Assembly: GCF_030053895.1 (NCBI RefSeq)
Contig: NZ_CP125781.1
Span: 1,736,001 to 1,800,000, forward strand
DNA: 64,000 nucleotides
Origin: Trabulsiella odontotermitis
GTDB lineage: Bacteria > Pseudomonadota > Gammaproteobacteria > Enterobacterales > Enterobacteriaceae
Direction: 5' to 3'
Shown here: in pieces, positions 1 through 8,045 of the stretch
Layout: every line of letters starts with the position of its first letter
How positions within the stretch are numbered: position 1 is the stretch's first letter
Notes under the pieces: generated by a model
Seen by the model: the letters and a program-made list of their open reading frames with translations, nothing else
What the model was told of the DNA's origin: nothing
Database searches by the model: none
Made by a program: the position numbers and the translations under genes

Positions 1-1374
1 GCTTACGGCAGCGTGGCGAAGCGTGCCAAAGATGACCAACAACAGTCCGACAGCAGCTCTGATTTACCGCGCATCGAAGGGTTTACCAGCCGCGATGGCA
101 ATGTCGAATTTGCCTGGACGCCGGATGAAAACCATGATTTCAGCGCCGGATACGGGTTTGATCGTCAGGATCGCGACTCGGATTCGTTAGACCAAAACCG
201 CCTCGAGCGGCAGAACTATTCCCTGAGCCATAACGGTCGCTGGAGCACCGGTAACAGCGAACTGCGCCTGTACGGCGAAAAAGTGGATAACAAAAACCCG
301 GGCAATGCGGGTGAGATCACCTCAGAAAGCAACACCCTCGACGGCAAATATGTGCTGCCGCTGGGCATGATTAATCAACTGGTGACTGTTGGCGGCGAAT
401 GGCGTCACGACAAGCTGAAAGATCCGGTGAACCTGACAGGCGGCAGCAATGCGTCCACCTCGGCAAACCAGTATGCGCTGTTCCTTGAAGATGAATGGCG
501 CATTTTCGAGCCACTGGCGCTGACCACCGGCATCCGTATGGATGATCATGAAACCTACGGCGATCACTGGAGCCCGCGCGCCTATCTGGTTTACACGGCC
601 ACCGACACAGTGACGGTGAAAGGCGGTTGGGCAACAGCGTTCAAAGCCCCGTCGCTGCTCCAGTTGAGTCCGGACTGGGCTTCTAACTCCTGCCGCGGCG
701 GTTGCCGCATTGTGGGCAGCCAGGATCTAAAACCGGAAACCAGCGAAAGCTTCGAACTGGGGCTGTACTACAGCGGCGAAGAGGGCTGGCTCGGTGGCGT
801 GCAGGGCAGCGTGACTGCGTTCCAGAATAACGTTGACGATATGATCAACGTTAACCGGACATCGAACGCCAGCGAAGCGCCGGGCTATCCGAATTTCGTC
901 GGCTGGTACACCAACGCCAGCGGCAAGCGAGTGCCGGTGTTTGCTTATTACAACGTCGATAAAGCGCGGATCACCGGTCTTGAAACTGAGCTGAAAGTGC
1001 CGTTTGGCGAGGTGTGGAAACTGACGATGAACTACACCTACACCGATGGTCGCGACCTCAGCAACGGCGGTGACAAGCCGCTGAAAGAGCGTCCGTTCCA
1101 CACCGCCAACAGCCGCGTGGACTGGGCGCCATGGCAGGACTGGTCGTTTTATGTCGCCGCGAACTACACCGGGCAACAACGCGCCGTCAGCGCCACATCG
1201 AAAACGCCGGGCGGTTATACCACCTGGGACATCGGCGGCGCCTGGCAGGCGACCAAAGACATTAAGCTGCGCGCGGGCGTACTGAATGTTGGCGACAAAG
1301 ATTTGCAGCGAGATGATTACAGCTACAACGAAGAAGGGCGTCGCTACTTTATGGCGGTGGATTATCGCTTCTGA
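1..1374 (+). CDS. cirA: CirA, TonB-dependent catecholate siderophore/colicin I receptor (3' part)
   Basis: Outer-membrane receptor that imports iron-catecholate compounds with TonB energy and serves as colicin Ia/Ib receptor. Only the C-terminal ~457 residues are in the window; the frame is open through base 1, so the start lies upstream. What is visible is most of the 22-stranded beta-barrel, with many alternating aromatic strands (for example FAWTPDENHDF and GYGFDRQDRDSDSLD), a disulfide-type loop NSCRGGCRIVG, and the terminal barrel signature YFMAVDYRF ending in Phe, as needed for BAM-dependent insertion. The residues match the E. coli CirA family closely throughout. The plug, TonB box and Fur-controlled promoter are outside the window. 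It is convergent with yeiG. Confidence 0.96.
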   Translation, partial: AYGSVAKRAKDDQQQSDSSSDLPRIEGFTSRDGNVEFAWTPDENHDFSAGYGFDRQDRDSDSLDQNRLERQNYSLSHNGRWSTGNSELRLYGEKVDNKNPGNAGEITSESNTLDGKYVLPLGMINQLVTVGGEWRHDKLKDPVNLTGGSNASTSANQYALFLEDEWRIFEPLALTTGIRMDDHETYGDHWSPRAYLVYTATDTVTVKGGWATAFKAPSLLQLSPDWASNSCRGGCRIVGSQDLKPETSESFELGLYYSGEEGWLGGVQGSVTAFQNNVDDMINVNRTSNASEAPGYPNFVGWYTNASGKRVPVFAYYNVDKARITGLETELKVPFGEVWKLTMNYTYTDGRDLSNGGDKPLKERPFHTANSRVDWAPWQDWSFYVAANYTGQQRAVSATSKTPGGYTTWDIGGAWQATKDIKLRAGVLNVGDKDLQRDDYSYNEEGRRYFMAVDYRF

Positions 1375-1377
1375 GTG

Positions 1378-1408
1378 ACAGAAAACCCGGCAGCGAGCGC
1401 TGCCGGGC
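1378..1408 (-). terminator. Intrinsic terminator for yeiG, between convergent cirA and yeiG
   Basis: A GC-rich 9-bp perfect stem, CCCGGCAGC and GCTGCCGGG with a 4-base loop, is followed on the minus strand by TTTTCTGT. On the plus strand the downstream side is GC-rich, so it looks directional for yeiG, though the hairpin may also stop cirA transcripts. Confidence 0.75.
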
Positions 1409-1413
1409 AGGGG

Positions 1414-2250
1414 TTATTTCAGCAAATATTGCGCATGGAAGCGGAGATGATCCTCAATAAAGGACGCAATAAAGTAGTAGCTGTGATCGTAGCCAGGTTG
1501 AATGCGCAGGGTCAGCGGCCAGGCCTTCTGGCGTGCGGCTTCCGCCAGCACGGCGGGCTGAAGCTGATCGGCCAGGAACTGATCGTTATCGCCCTGATCG
1601 ATAAGCGTCGGGATGGCATCACTGACGTTGCTATTCAACATCAACTGGCAACTGTCCCACTCCTGCCATAATTGCTCGTCCTCGCCGAGATAGGCGGTGA
1701 ACGCTTTTTTCCCCCACGGTACGCGACAGGGGGTCACAATCGGGGAAAACGCCGACACGCTGGTGTATTTGCCCGGATTTTTCAGCGCCATGATAAGCGC
1801 CCCGTGACCGCCCATCGAATGGCCGCTGATGGCACAGCGATCGCTGACCTTAAACTGCGCCTGAATCAGCGCCGGTAACTCGTCGCGAATATAGTCATAC
1901 ATCCGGTAATGGCTGGCCCAGGGCGCCTGACAGGCGTTGAGATAGAAACCGGCGCCTTTACCCAGATCGTAACCGTCGTCATCAGCCACCGCATCGCCGC
2001 GCGGGCTGGTGTCTGCCATTACCAGTACGATGCCAAGCTCGGCGGCCACTCGCTGCGCGCCCGCTTTGGTGGTGAAGTTTTCATCGTTACAGGTCAGCCC
2101 CGACAGCCAGTAAAGTACCGGAGGCGGGGTGGTTGCTCGCGCAGGCGGTAAAAAAATGCTGAATGTCATGGGGCAATTCAGGGTAGTGGAATCGTGCCGC
2201 CAGCGTTGTTGCCAGCCATCGAAACAGCGGTGCTCTTCTAGCATCTCCAT
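1414..2250 (-). CDS. yeiG: S-formylglutathione hydrolase YeiG
   Basis: Esterase-D family alpha/beta hydrolase that cleaves S-formylglutathione to formate and glutathione in formaldehyde detoxification. The 278-residue length equals the E. coli protein when translation starts at MEMLEEHRC; a longer frame to base 2307 has no support. The nucleophile elbow GHSMGGHG places the catalytic Ser at residue 145. The Asp is in the DQGDNDQFL segment (about 223) and the His in GYDHSYYF (256). It is divergent from the MFS gene upstream and convergent with cirA. In K-12 yeiG lies directly beside folE; here an MFS gene separates them. The formaldehyde dehydrogenase partner (frmA) is not nearby, as in K-12 for this paralogue. 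Confidence 0.95.
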   Translation of the reverse strand: MEMLEEHRCFDGWQQRWRHDSTTLNCPMTFSIFLPPARATTPPPVLYWLSGLTCNDENFTTKAGAQRVAAELGIVLVMADTSPRGDAVADDDGYDLGKGAGFYLNACQAPWASHYRMYDYIRDELPALIQAQFKVSDRCAISGHSMGGHGALIMALKNPGKYTSVSAFSPIVTPCRVPWGKKAFTAYLGEDEQLWQEWDSCQLMLNSNVSDAIPTLIDQGDNDQFLADQLQPAVLAEAARQKAWPLTLRIQPGYDHSYYFIASFIEDHLRFHAQYLLK

Positions 2251-2389
2251 GCGAGGCTCCTTTCGGGGATCGGGAAAATGAACATATTCATCATACAGAT
2301 AATTCACAGACGGTGAGTAACTTTCACTTCCGCATTAACTTCATATGTTGCATCATAAACATAACTTTACATTAACAATCGGAGTGTGC

Positions 2390-3517
2390 ATGGCGCTGCG
2401 AATCGCCCTGAGTGGTTTTATTGTGCTGGTGGTGGCGATGGGGATCGGGCGTTTTGCTTTCACCCCACAGGTTCCGCTGATGATTGCCGACGGTCAGATG
2501 ACGCTGACCGGGGCGGGCCTGGTGGCGGCAATGAACTATCTCGGCTATCTGATTGGCGCCTGGGATGCCATGCGCGCCCATCGCGGCGTTGAAGGGCGTC
2601 TGTATGCCGGTATTTACGGTGCGGTCGCGCTGACATTACTCTCCGCGTTAGTGGATAACGCCTGGCTGCACGGCGCATTACGTCTGGTGATTGGCTGCAT
2701 GAGCGGTTGGGCGCTGGTACTGACGGCGGCGTGGACCAACGAACGGCTGGCGCACGCCGGAAAACCGGGGCTCAGCGCCGCCGTGTTTGCCGGGCCGGGC
2801 GCAGGCATTGCCCTGAGCGGTTTGCTGGCGGTGTGGATCCACGCAAAAAACCTGAGTGCCACCGACGGCTGGCTGATGTACGGCCTGCTGGCGATGGTGC
2901 TGGTGGCGTTTATCGCCCGCTGGCTGCCAAAACCCGGTGAACTGCACCGCAACGGCGTAAAAACAGAACCACTGCAACTGACGCCGAATCTTAAACGACT
3001 GGTATGGAGCTACAGCCTGGCGGGCTACGGTTACATTCTGCCTGCGACGTTTTTATCGCAAATGGCGGCGCACCGTTTTCCCGACAGCGTGTTTGCTCAG
3101 TTTGTCTGGCCGATTTTTGGCGCCGCATCGGTGGTGGGCATTGCGCTCAGCATTGCGACCCGCAATCTGGGCCATAGTTATCAGCGGCTGGCGGTTGTGC
3201 TGTGGTTACAGGGCGCAGGCGTGCTGGCGGCCTGGTTGTTGCCGGGTATCTGCGGTCTGGCGGTGGGCGCGCTGCTGGTGGGCGGCGGTTTCTTGTGTGC
3301 CGTTCAGCTGTCGCTGCTCTATGGTCGCGAGCTGGCGCCGGAGCACACCCGTTATATGGCGGGGCTGCTGACCACCGGTTATGCCATCGGGCAATTGGTG
3401 GGGCCGGTGACCTCGGCGCTGTCGACATGGCTCACGCAACAGCTGGAGCCCGCGCTGGGCATTGCGGCGGTGGCGCTGCTGGTTGGCGGCGCGCTGGTGT
3501 GGCGTCCGCAGAAATAA
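2390..3517 (+). CDS. YbfB/YjiJ-type MFS transporter
   Basis: A 375-residue integral membrane protein with about 12 hydrophobic segments. The N-terminus (IVLVVAMGIGRFAFTPQVPLM) carries the MGIGRFAYTP-type signature of the YbfB/YjiJ branch of the major facilitator superfamily (MFS_4/DUF1228). Its substrate is unknown to me. The start is taken at ATG 2390, which follows CGGAG; a frame extending to 2345 lacks a ribosome binding site. It lies between divergent yeiG and co-directional folE, where K-12 has no gene, so it is accessory relative to K-12. Base composition is high in G+C like its neighbours, so recent foreign origin is not evident. Export of an amphiphilic metabolite is possible but is only inference. 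Confidence 0.85.
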   Translation: MALRIALSGFIVLVVAMGIGRFAFTPQVPLMIADGQMTLTGAGLVAAMNYLGYLIGAWDAMRAHRGVEGRLYAGIYGAVALTLLSALVDNAWLHGALRLVIGCMSGWALVLTAAWTNERLAHAGKPGLSAAVFAGPGAGIALSGLLAVWIHAKNLSATDGWLMYGLLAMVLVAFIARWLPKPGELHRNGVKTEPLQLTPNLKRLVWSYSLAGYGYILPATFLSQMAAHRFPDSVFAQFVWPIFGAASVVGIALSIATRNLGHSYQRLAVVLWLQGAGVLAAWLLPGICGLAVGALLVGGGFLCAVQLSLLYGRELAPEHTRYMAGLLTTGYAIGQLVGPVTSALSTWLTQQLEPALGIAAVALLVGGALVWRPQK

Positions 3518-3639
3518 AAGGCCACGGCAATTACAACAATTATCGTTACGACCACTGGATTATGTGCGCCACCTCACGCAAAATGAGGGACCCTTTGACC
3601 CTCAAGGGCGAAGGTCGCCATACCCGCAGGAGAAAAAAG

Positions 3640-4308
3640 ATGTCATCACTGAGTAAAGAAGCTGCACTTGTTCATGAAGCGCTGGTCGCTCGTGGGCTGG
3701 AAACGCCACTGCGCCCGCCGGTGCACGATATGGACAACGAAACCCGCAAGCGTCTGATTGCCGGACATATGACCGAGATTATGGAGTTGCTGAATCTTGA
3801 TCTGAGTGACGACAGCCTGATGGAAACGCCGCACCGCATCGCCAAAATGTATGTCGATGAGATTTTCTCGGGGCTGGATTACGCCAATTTCCCGAAAATC
3901 ACCGTTATCGAAAACAAGATGAAAGTCGATGAGATGGTGACCGTGCGTGACATCACCCTGACCAGCACCTGCGAACACCATTTCGTGACCATCGACGGTA
4001 AAGCGACAGTGGCGTATATCCCGAAAGATATGGTGATTGGTCTGTCGAAGATTAACCGCATTGTGCAGTTCTTTGCCCAGCGCCCGCAGGTGCAGGAGCG
4101 ACTGACACAGCAAATTTTGACCGCGCTGCAAACGCTGCTCGGCACCAACAACGTGGCGGTGTCGATTGATGCCGTGCACTACTGCGTAAAAGCCCGTGGC
4201 GTACGCGACGCAACCAGCGCCACCACCACCACCTCGCTCGGCGGCCTGTTCAAGTCCAGCCAGAACACTCGCCAGGAATTCCTGCGCGCCGTGCGCCACC
4301 TCAGCTAA
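3640..4308 (+). CDS. folE: GTP cyclohydrolase I
   Basis: Converts GTP to 7,8-dihydroneopterin triphosphate and formate, the first step of tetrahydrofolate synthesis; it works as a toroidal decamer in the cytosol. The protein has 222 residues, as in E. coli. Zinc ligands are visible as Cys111 and His114 in TSTCEHHFVT and Cys182 in DAVHYCVKARG; His113 is the catalytic histidine of the family. The start at ATG 3640 is set by AGGAG seven bases upstream, although the frame stays open far into the preceding MFS gene. yeiB follows after 15 bases, so folE-yeiB is probably one transcript, as in K-12. Confidence 0.98.
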   Translation: MSSLSKEAALVHEALVARGLETPLRPPVHDMDNETRKRLIAGHMTEIMELLNLDLSDDSLMETPHRIAKMYVDEIFSGLDYANFPKITVIENKMKVDEMVTVRDITLTSTCEHHFVTIDGKATVAYIPKDMVIGLSKINRIVQFFAQRPQVQERLTQQILTALQTLLGTNNVAVSIDAVHYCVKARGVRDATSATTTTSLGGLFKSSQNTRQEFLRAVRHLS

Positions 4309-4323
4309 TTGCGGAGCCGGGAA

Positions 4324-5481
4324 ATGGAAAGAAACGTCACGCTCGACTTTCTTCGTGGCGCCGCCATTCTCGGCATCCTGCTGCTTAATATCAGCGCCTT
4401 TGGTCTGCCAAAGGCGGCCTATCTCAACCCCGCCTGGTACGGCGATATCACCCGTAGCGATGCCTGGACGTGGGCGATCCTCGACTTGCTGGCGCAGGTA
4501 AAATTCCTCACGCTGTTTGCGCTGCTGTTCGGCGCCGGGCTTCAACTGTTGTTGCCGCGCGGGAAGATCTGGATCCAGTCGCGGCTGACGCTGTTAGCGC
4601 TGCTCGGATTTATTCATGGCCTCTTTTTCTGGGACGGTGATATCCTGCTGGCTTATGCGCTGGTCGGGCTGGTGTGCTGGCGCATGATCCGCGACGCACA
4701 GAACGTCAAATCGCTGTTTAACACTGGCGTAATGCTGTACATCACCGGCGTCGGCGTGCTGATTTTACTCGGTATCATCACCGGTGATTCGGTCAACCGT
4801 TCCTGGATGCCTGATGCCGCCCATCTGCAATATGAGCAGTTCTGGAAATTAAAAGGCGGCGCTGAGGCGGTCAGCAACCGCGCCAGCATGCTGACAGATA
4901 GTCTGCTGGCGCTGGGCGCGCAGTACGGCTGGCAACTGGCGGGCATGATGCTGATGGGCGGCGCGCTGATGCGCAGCGGCTGGCTGAAAGGGCAGTTCAG
5001 CCTGCGTCATTATCGTCGCGTCGGCGCGCTGTTAATTGCCGTCGGCTTGCTGATCAATCTGCCTGCGGTCGTCGCGCAGTGGTGGCTGAACTGGGATTAT
5101 CGCTGGAGCGCATTCCTGTTACAGGCGCCGCGTGAACTCGGCGCACCGCTGCAAACCATCGGTTACGCGGCGCTGGTGTACGGCTTCTGGCCGCAAATCT
5201 GCCATTCCCGTCTGGTGGCGGCCATCGTCTGTGTGGGCCGCATGGCGCTCTCCAACTATCTGCTGCAAACGCTTATCTGCACAACGCTGTTTTATCATCT
5301 TGATCTGTTTATGAAATTTGACCGTCTGCAGCTGTTAGGTTTCATCCTTCCCATCTGGATCATCAATCTCGCGTTCTCTGTGCTCTGGCTGCGTCGGTTC
5401 CGCCAGGGGCCAGTGGAATGGTTGTGGCGGCAATTAACCGCACGTGCCTCAGGTGTTTCATTGCGCCATACATCCAGATAA
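4324..5481 (+). CDS. yeiB: YeiB, DUF418 inner-membrane protein
   Basis: A 385-residue polytopic membrane protein equal in length to E. coli YeiB. It begins with ERNVTLDFLRG, the ...LDxLRGxAxLGIL motif of DUF418 and acyltransferase-3-like membrane proteins, and contains about ten hydrophobic segments with the C-terminal GPxEWLWR motif (GPVEWLWRQLT) typical of DUF418. Biochemical function is not established. It starts at ATG 4324 after GGAG and lies 15 bases downstream of folE, so it is likely co-transcribed. The divergence from folate function makes the linkage one of position, not proven pathway. Confidence 0.93.
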   Translation: MERNVTLDFLRGAAILGILLLNISAFGLPKAAYLNPAWYGDITRSDAWTWAILDLLAQVKFLTLFALLFGAGLQLLLPRGKIWIQSRLTLLALLGFIHGLFFWDGDILLAYALVGLVCWRMIRDAQNVKSLFNTGVMLYITGVGVLILLGIITGDSVNRSWMPDAAHLQYEQFWKLKGGAEAVSNRASMLTDSLLALGAQYGWQLAGMMLMGGALMRSGWLKGQFSLRHYRRVGALLIAVGLLINLPAVVAQWWLNWDYRWSAFLLQAPRELGAPLQTIGYAALVYGFWPQICHSRLVAAIVCVGRMALSNYLLQTLICTTLFYHLDLFMKFDRLQLLGFILPIWIINLAFSVLWLRRFRQGPVEWLWRQLTARASGVSLRHTSR

Positions 5482-5511
5482 CGATCTGGATCACAATCAT
5501 TAACAAAATGA

Positions 5512-5527
5512 ATGTAACCGCTTCCAT
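5512..5527. promoter_or_regulatory. GalS/GalR operator upstream of galS
   Basis: The 16-mer ATGTAACCGCTTCCAT fits the GalR/GalS operator pattern GTGKAANCGNTTNCAC with changes at the ends. Its centre (5519.5) is about 60 bases upstream of the start site predicted from the CRP site and the CACAAT -10. This implies autoregulation of galS, as known in E. coli. Confidence 0.8.
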
Positions 5528-5530
5528 CCT

Positions 5531-5546
5531 TGTGACATTTCTCACG
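5531..5546 (+). promoter_or_regulatory. CRP site and promoter of galS
   Basis: TGTGA-N6-TCACG is one base from the CRP core consensus. A -10-like hexamer CACAAT at 5568-5573 puts the likely start near 5580, which is about 41 bases from the site centre. That spacing is a class II CRP-activated promoter. The leader to the galS ATG is about 60 bases. Confidence 0.7.
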
Positions 5547-5639
5547 TAGTCCACGCCTTCGCACTGACACAATGTCTTACTTGCTGAAACAGGGGGTGAC
5601 TGTGGAGTGCTGCAAATTACAACAGGGCGGTAAGTAAGA

Positions 5640-6665
5640 ATGATCACTATTCGTGATGTGGCCCGTCAGGCGGGCGTTTCCGTCGCCACGGTCTCCAGGG
5701 TGCTGAACAACAGCCCGCTGGTGAGCCCTGACACGCGGGAAACGGTGATGAAGGCAGTGACTCTGCTGGGCTATCGCCCGAACGCCAATGCCCAGGCGCT
5801 GGCAACGCAGAGCAGCGAAACGATTGGCGTGGTGGTGATGGATGTCTCGGATTCGTTTTTTGGCGCACTGGTCAAGGCCGTCGATACGGTGGCGCAACAG
5901 CATCAAAAATATGTGCTGATCGGCAACAGCTATCATGAGGCTGAAAAAGAACGTAATGCCATCGAAGTGTTGATCCGTCAGCGCTGTAACGCCTTGATTG
6001 TCCACTCAAAAACGCTGAGCGATGAAGAACTCGGGGCATTCATGGCGCACATTCCCGGCATGGTGGTGATCAACCGTATCGTGCCGGGCTACGCGCATCG
6101 CTGCGTCGGGCTCGACAACATCAGCGGCGCGATGATGGCGACGCGGATGCTGCTCAATCACGGCCATCAGCGCATTGGCTATCTGGCTTCCAGCCACGGC
6201 ATTGAAGATGACGCGCTGCGGCGTGAAGGCTGGAAACGTGCGCTGGAAGAGCAGGGCATTGCGGCGCCGGACAGCTGGATTGGCACCGGCACGCCGGATA
6301 TGCAGGGCGGGGAGGCGGCGATGGTTGAGCTGCTCGGGCGCAATCTCGGGCTGACGGCGGTCTTTGCCTACAACGACAACATGGCAGCTGGCGCGCTCAC
6401 CGCATTAAAAGACAACGGCGTTGCGGTGCCACAGCATCTTTCGCTGATTGGCTTCGATGATATTCCGATTGCCCGTTACACCGATCCGCAACTGACTACC
6501 GTGCGTTACCCCATCGTTTCAATGGCCAAACTGGCAACGGAGCTGGCGCTGCTGGGGGCCGCTGGCAAGCTGGATGCCGCGGCAACGCACTGCTTTATGC
6601 CGACACTGGTTCGCCGCCATTCTGTGACACAACGGCAATCTGTGGGGGCGATCACTAACTTGTGA
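5640..6665 (+). CDS. galS: GalS, mgl isorepressor (LacI family)
   Basis: DNA-binding transcriptional repressor that responds to galactose and controls the mgl transport operon and its own gene. The protein has 341 residues against about 346 in E. coli. Residues 2-24 (TIRDVARQAGVSVATVSRV) are a classical LacI-type helix-turn-helix with the following hinge helix (SPDTRETVMKA, GYRPNANAQALA). The rest is a periplasmic-binding-protein fold with FDDIPIARYTDPQLTTV near the C-terminus. It lies directly upstream of mglB on the same strand, with matching operators in front of both genes. The gene order galS-mglBAC is that of K-12. Confidence 0.96.
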   Translation: MITIRDVARQAGVSVATVSRVLNNSPLVSPDTRETVMKAVTLLGYRPNANAQALATQSSETIGVVVMDVSDSFFGALVKAVDTVAQQHQKYVLIGNSYHEAEKERNAIEVLIRQRCNALIVHSKTLSDEELGAFMAHIPGMVVINRIVPGYAHRCVGLDNISGAMMATRMLLNHGHQRIGYLASSHGIEDDALRREGWKRALEEQGIAAPDSWIGTGTPDMQGGEAAMVELLGRNLGLTAVFAYNDNMAAGALTALKDNGVAVPQHLSLIGFDDIPIARYTDPQLTTVRYPIVSMAKLATELALLGAAGKLDAAATHCFMPTLVRRHSVTQRQSVGAITNL

Positions 6666-6674
6666 TTTGCGGTC

Positions 6675-6690
6675 ATGTAACCGCTTCCAA
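6675..6690. promoter_or_regulatory. GalS/GalR operator upstream of mglB
   Basis: ATGTAACCGCTTCCAA, nearly identical to the galS operator (15 of 16 bases), is centred 60 bases upstream of the predicted mglB start. A GalS dimer here would sit just upstream of CRP, as described for E. coli mglB. Confidence 0.82.
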
Positions 6691-6692
6691 TC

Positions 6693-6708
6693 TGTGAGTA
6701 AATTCACA
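6693..6708 (+). promoter_or_regulatory. CRP site of the mglBAC promoter
   Basis: A perfect core TGTGA-N6-TCACA. Its centre at 6700.5 is about 42 bases from the start site (near 6743) implied by the TATGAT -10 at 6731-6736, the exact class II arrangement. Confidence 0.88.
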
Positions 6709-6730
6709 GTAACTTAACATTACGCTGGGC

Positions 6731-6736
6731 TATGAT
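6731..6736 (+). promoter_or_regulatory. mglB promoter -10 element
   Basis: TATGAT matches five of six bases of the sigma-70 -10 consensus at the expected distance from the CRP site; no good -35 is present, as expected when CRP occupies that position. It gives a leader of about 208 bases before the mglB start, with no recognised riboswitch. Confidence 0.7.
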
Positions 6737-6950
6737 GGCAGCGTTTGTAAAGCTCTACCGCTATGTCACGGTGATTAATCACTTTTTGTATAGCTCAAAG
6801 CCGTAAACATTCAATTAAACGCACACTGGAGCGTTACCGAACACGGAAGATAGTCATTTATTTGATAAGTTAACTTCGGCGGTCAGTAACACTTTATTAA
6901 CGTTGCGCCCGCCGAGATTACTACCCTGCATAATAAAAACCGGAGATACC

Positions 6951-7946
6951 ATGAATAAGAAGGTGTTAACCCTGTCTGCTGTTATGGCAAGCATGTTGTT
7001 CGGTGCCGCTGCGCACGCTGCTGATACCCGTATCGGTGTGACTATTTATAAATACGACGACAACTTCATGTCCGTCGTCCGTAAAGCGATTGAGAGCGAC
7101 GCCAAAGCGGCGCCGGACGTTCAACTGCTGATGAATGACTCGCAGAACGACCAGTCCAAACAGAACGACCAGATTGACGTTCTGCTGGCGAAAGGCGTGA
7201 AAGCGCTGGCCATCAACCTCGTTGACCCGGCGGCGGCGGGCACGGTAATTGAGAAAGCGCGTGGGCAGAATGTGCCGGTGGTTTTCTTCAACAAAGAACC
7301 TTCCCGCAAAGCGCTGGATAGCTACGACAAAGCGTTCTATGTCGGTACTGACTCTAAAGAGTCCGGCATTATCCAGGGCGACCTGATCGCGAAACACTGG
7401 CAGGCCAACCAGGGTTGGGATCTGAACAAAGATGGTCAGATTCAGTTCGTGCTGTTGAAAGGCGAGCCGGGCCACCCGGATGCTGAAGCGCGTACCACTT
7501 ACGTGGTGAAAGAGCTGAACACCAAAGGCATCAAAACGCAGCAACTGGCGCTGGATACCGCAATGTGGGATACCGCTCAGGCGAAAGACAAAATGGATGC
7601 CTGGCTCTCTGGCCCGAACGCGAACAAAATCGAAGTGGTTATCGCCAACAACGACGCCATGGCAATGGGTGCAGTAGAAGCCCTGAAAGCGCACAACAAA
7701 TCCAGCATTCCGGTATTTGGTGTTGACGCCCTGCCAGAAGCGCTGGCGCTGGTGAAATCCGGTGCGATGGCGGGTACCGTGCTGAACGATGCGAACAATC
7801 AGGCGAAAGCCACCTTTGACCTGGCGAAAAATCTGGCTGACGGCAAAGAACCTGCCGCGGGCACCAGCTGGAAAATCGAGAATAAAATCGTTCGCGTTCC
7901 GTACGTTGGCGTAGATAAAGACAATCTTGCAGAGTTCGTAAAATAA
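6951..7946 (+). CDS. mglB: D-galactose/D-glucose-binding periplasmic protein
   Basis: Soluble receptor of the Mgl ABC transporter and of galactose chemotaxis through Trg. The 331-residue precursor has a clear Sec signal peptide, positively charged MNKK, a hydrophobic core, and an AHA-A cleavage site after residue 23. The mature part starts ADTRIGVTIYKYDDNFMS, where the family sugar-stacking and binding residues lie. A calcium-binding loop of the DLNKDGQIQ type is visible (WDLNKDGQIQFV). Translation starts at ATG 6951 behind CCGGAG; a 16-codon longer frame is not supported. It is the first gene of mglBAC and is expected to be the most highly expressed. Confidence 0.98.
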   Translation: MNKKVLTLSAVMASMLFGAAAHAADTRIGVTIYKYDDNFMSVVRKAIESDAKAAPDVQLLMNDSQNDQSKQNDQIDVLLAKGVKALAINLVDPAAAGTVIEKARGQNVPVVFFNKEPSRKALDSYDKAFYVGTDSKESGIIQGDLIAKHWQANQGWDLNKDGQIQFVLLKGEPGHPDAEARTTYVVKELNTKGIKTQQLALDTAMWDTAQAKDKMDAWLSGPNANKIEVVIANNDAMAMGAVEALKAHNKSSIPVFGVDALPEALALVKSGAMAGTVLNDANNQAKATFDLAKNLADGKEPAAGTSWKIENKIVRVPYVGVDKDNLAEFVK

Positions 7947-8045
7947 TAATTCGGGCCGCAATCTGACGCCCGTTAACAAGTAGTACTGATACTCCCCGTG
8001 CTGAGCAATCAGCACGGGAACACACACGCGCAGCCAGGTATAACT

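Noticed and set aside
3646..4545. A 299-codon minus-strand frame covering folE and the start of yeiB
   Set aside because: Antisense shadow of the certain folE gene; no ribosome binding site or family signature.
6966..8027. A 353-codon open frame on the minus strand opposite mglB
   Set aside because: It is a mirror of mglB codon structure, lacks a start signal and any family feature, and spans the mglB-mglA gap; mglB is unmistakable.
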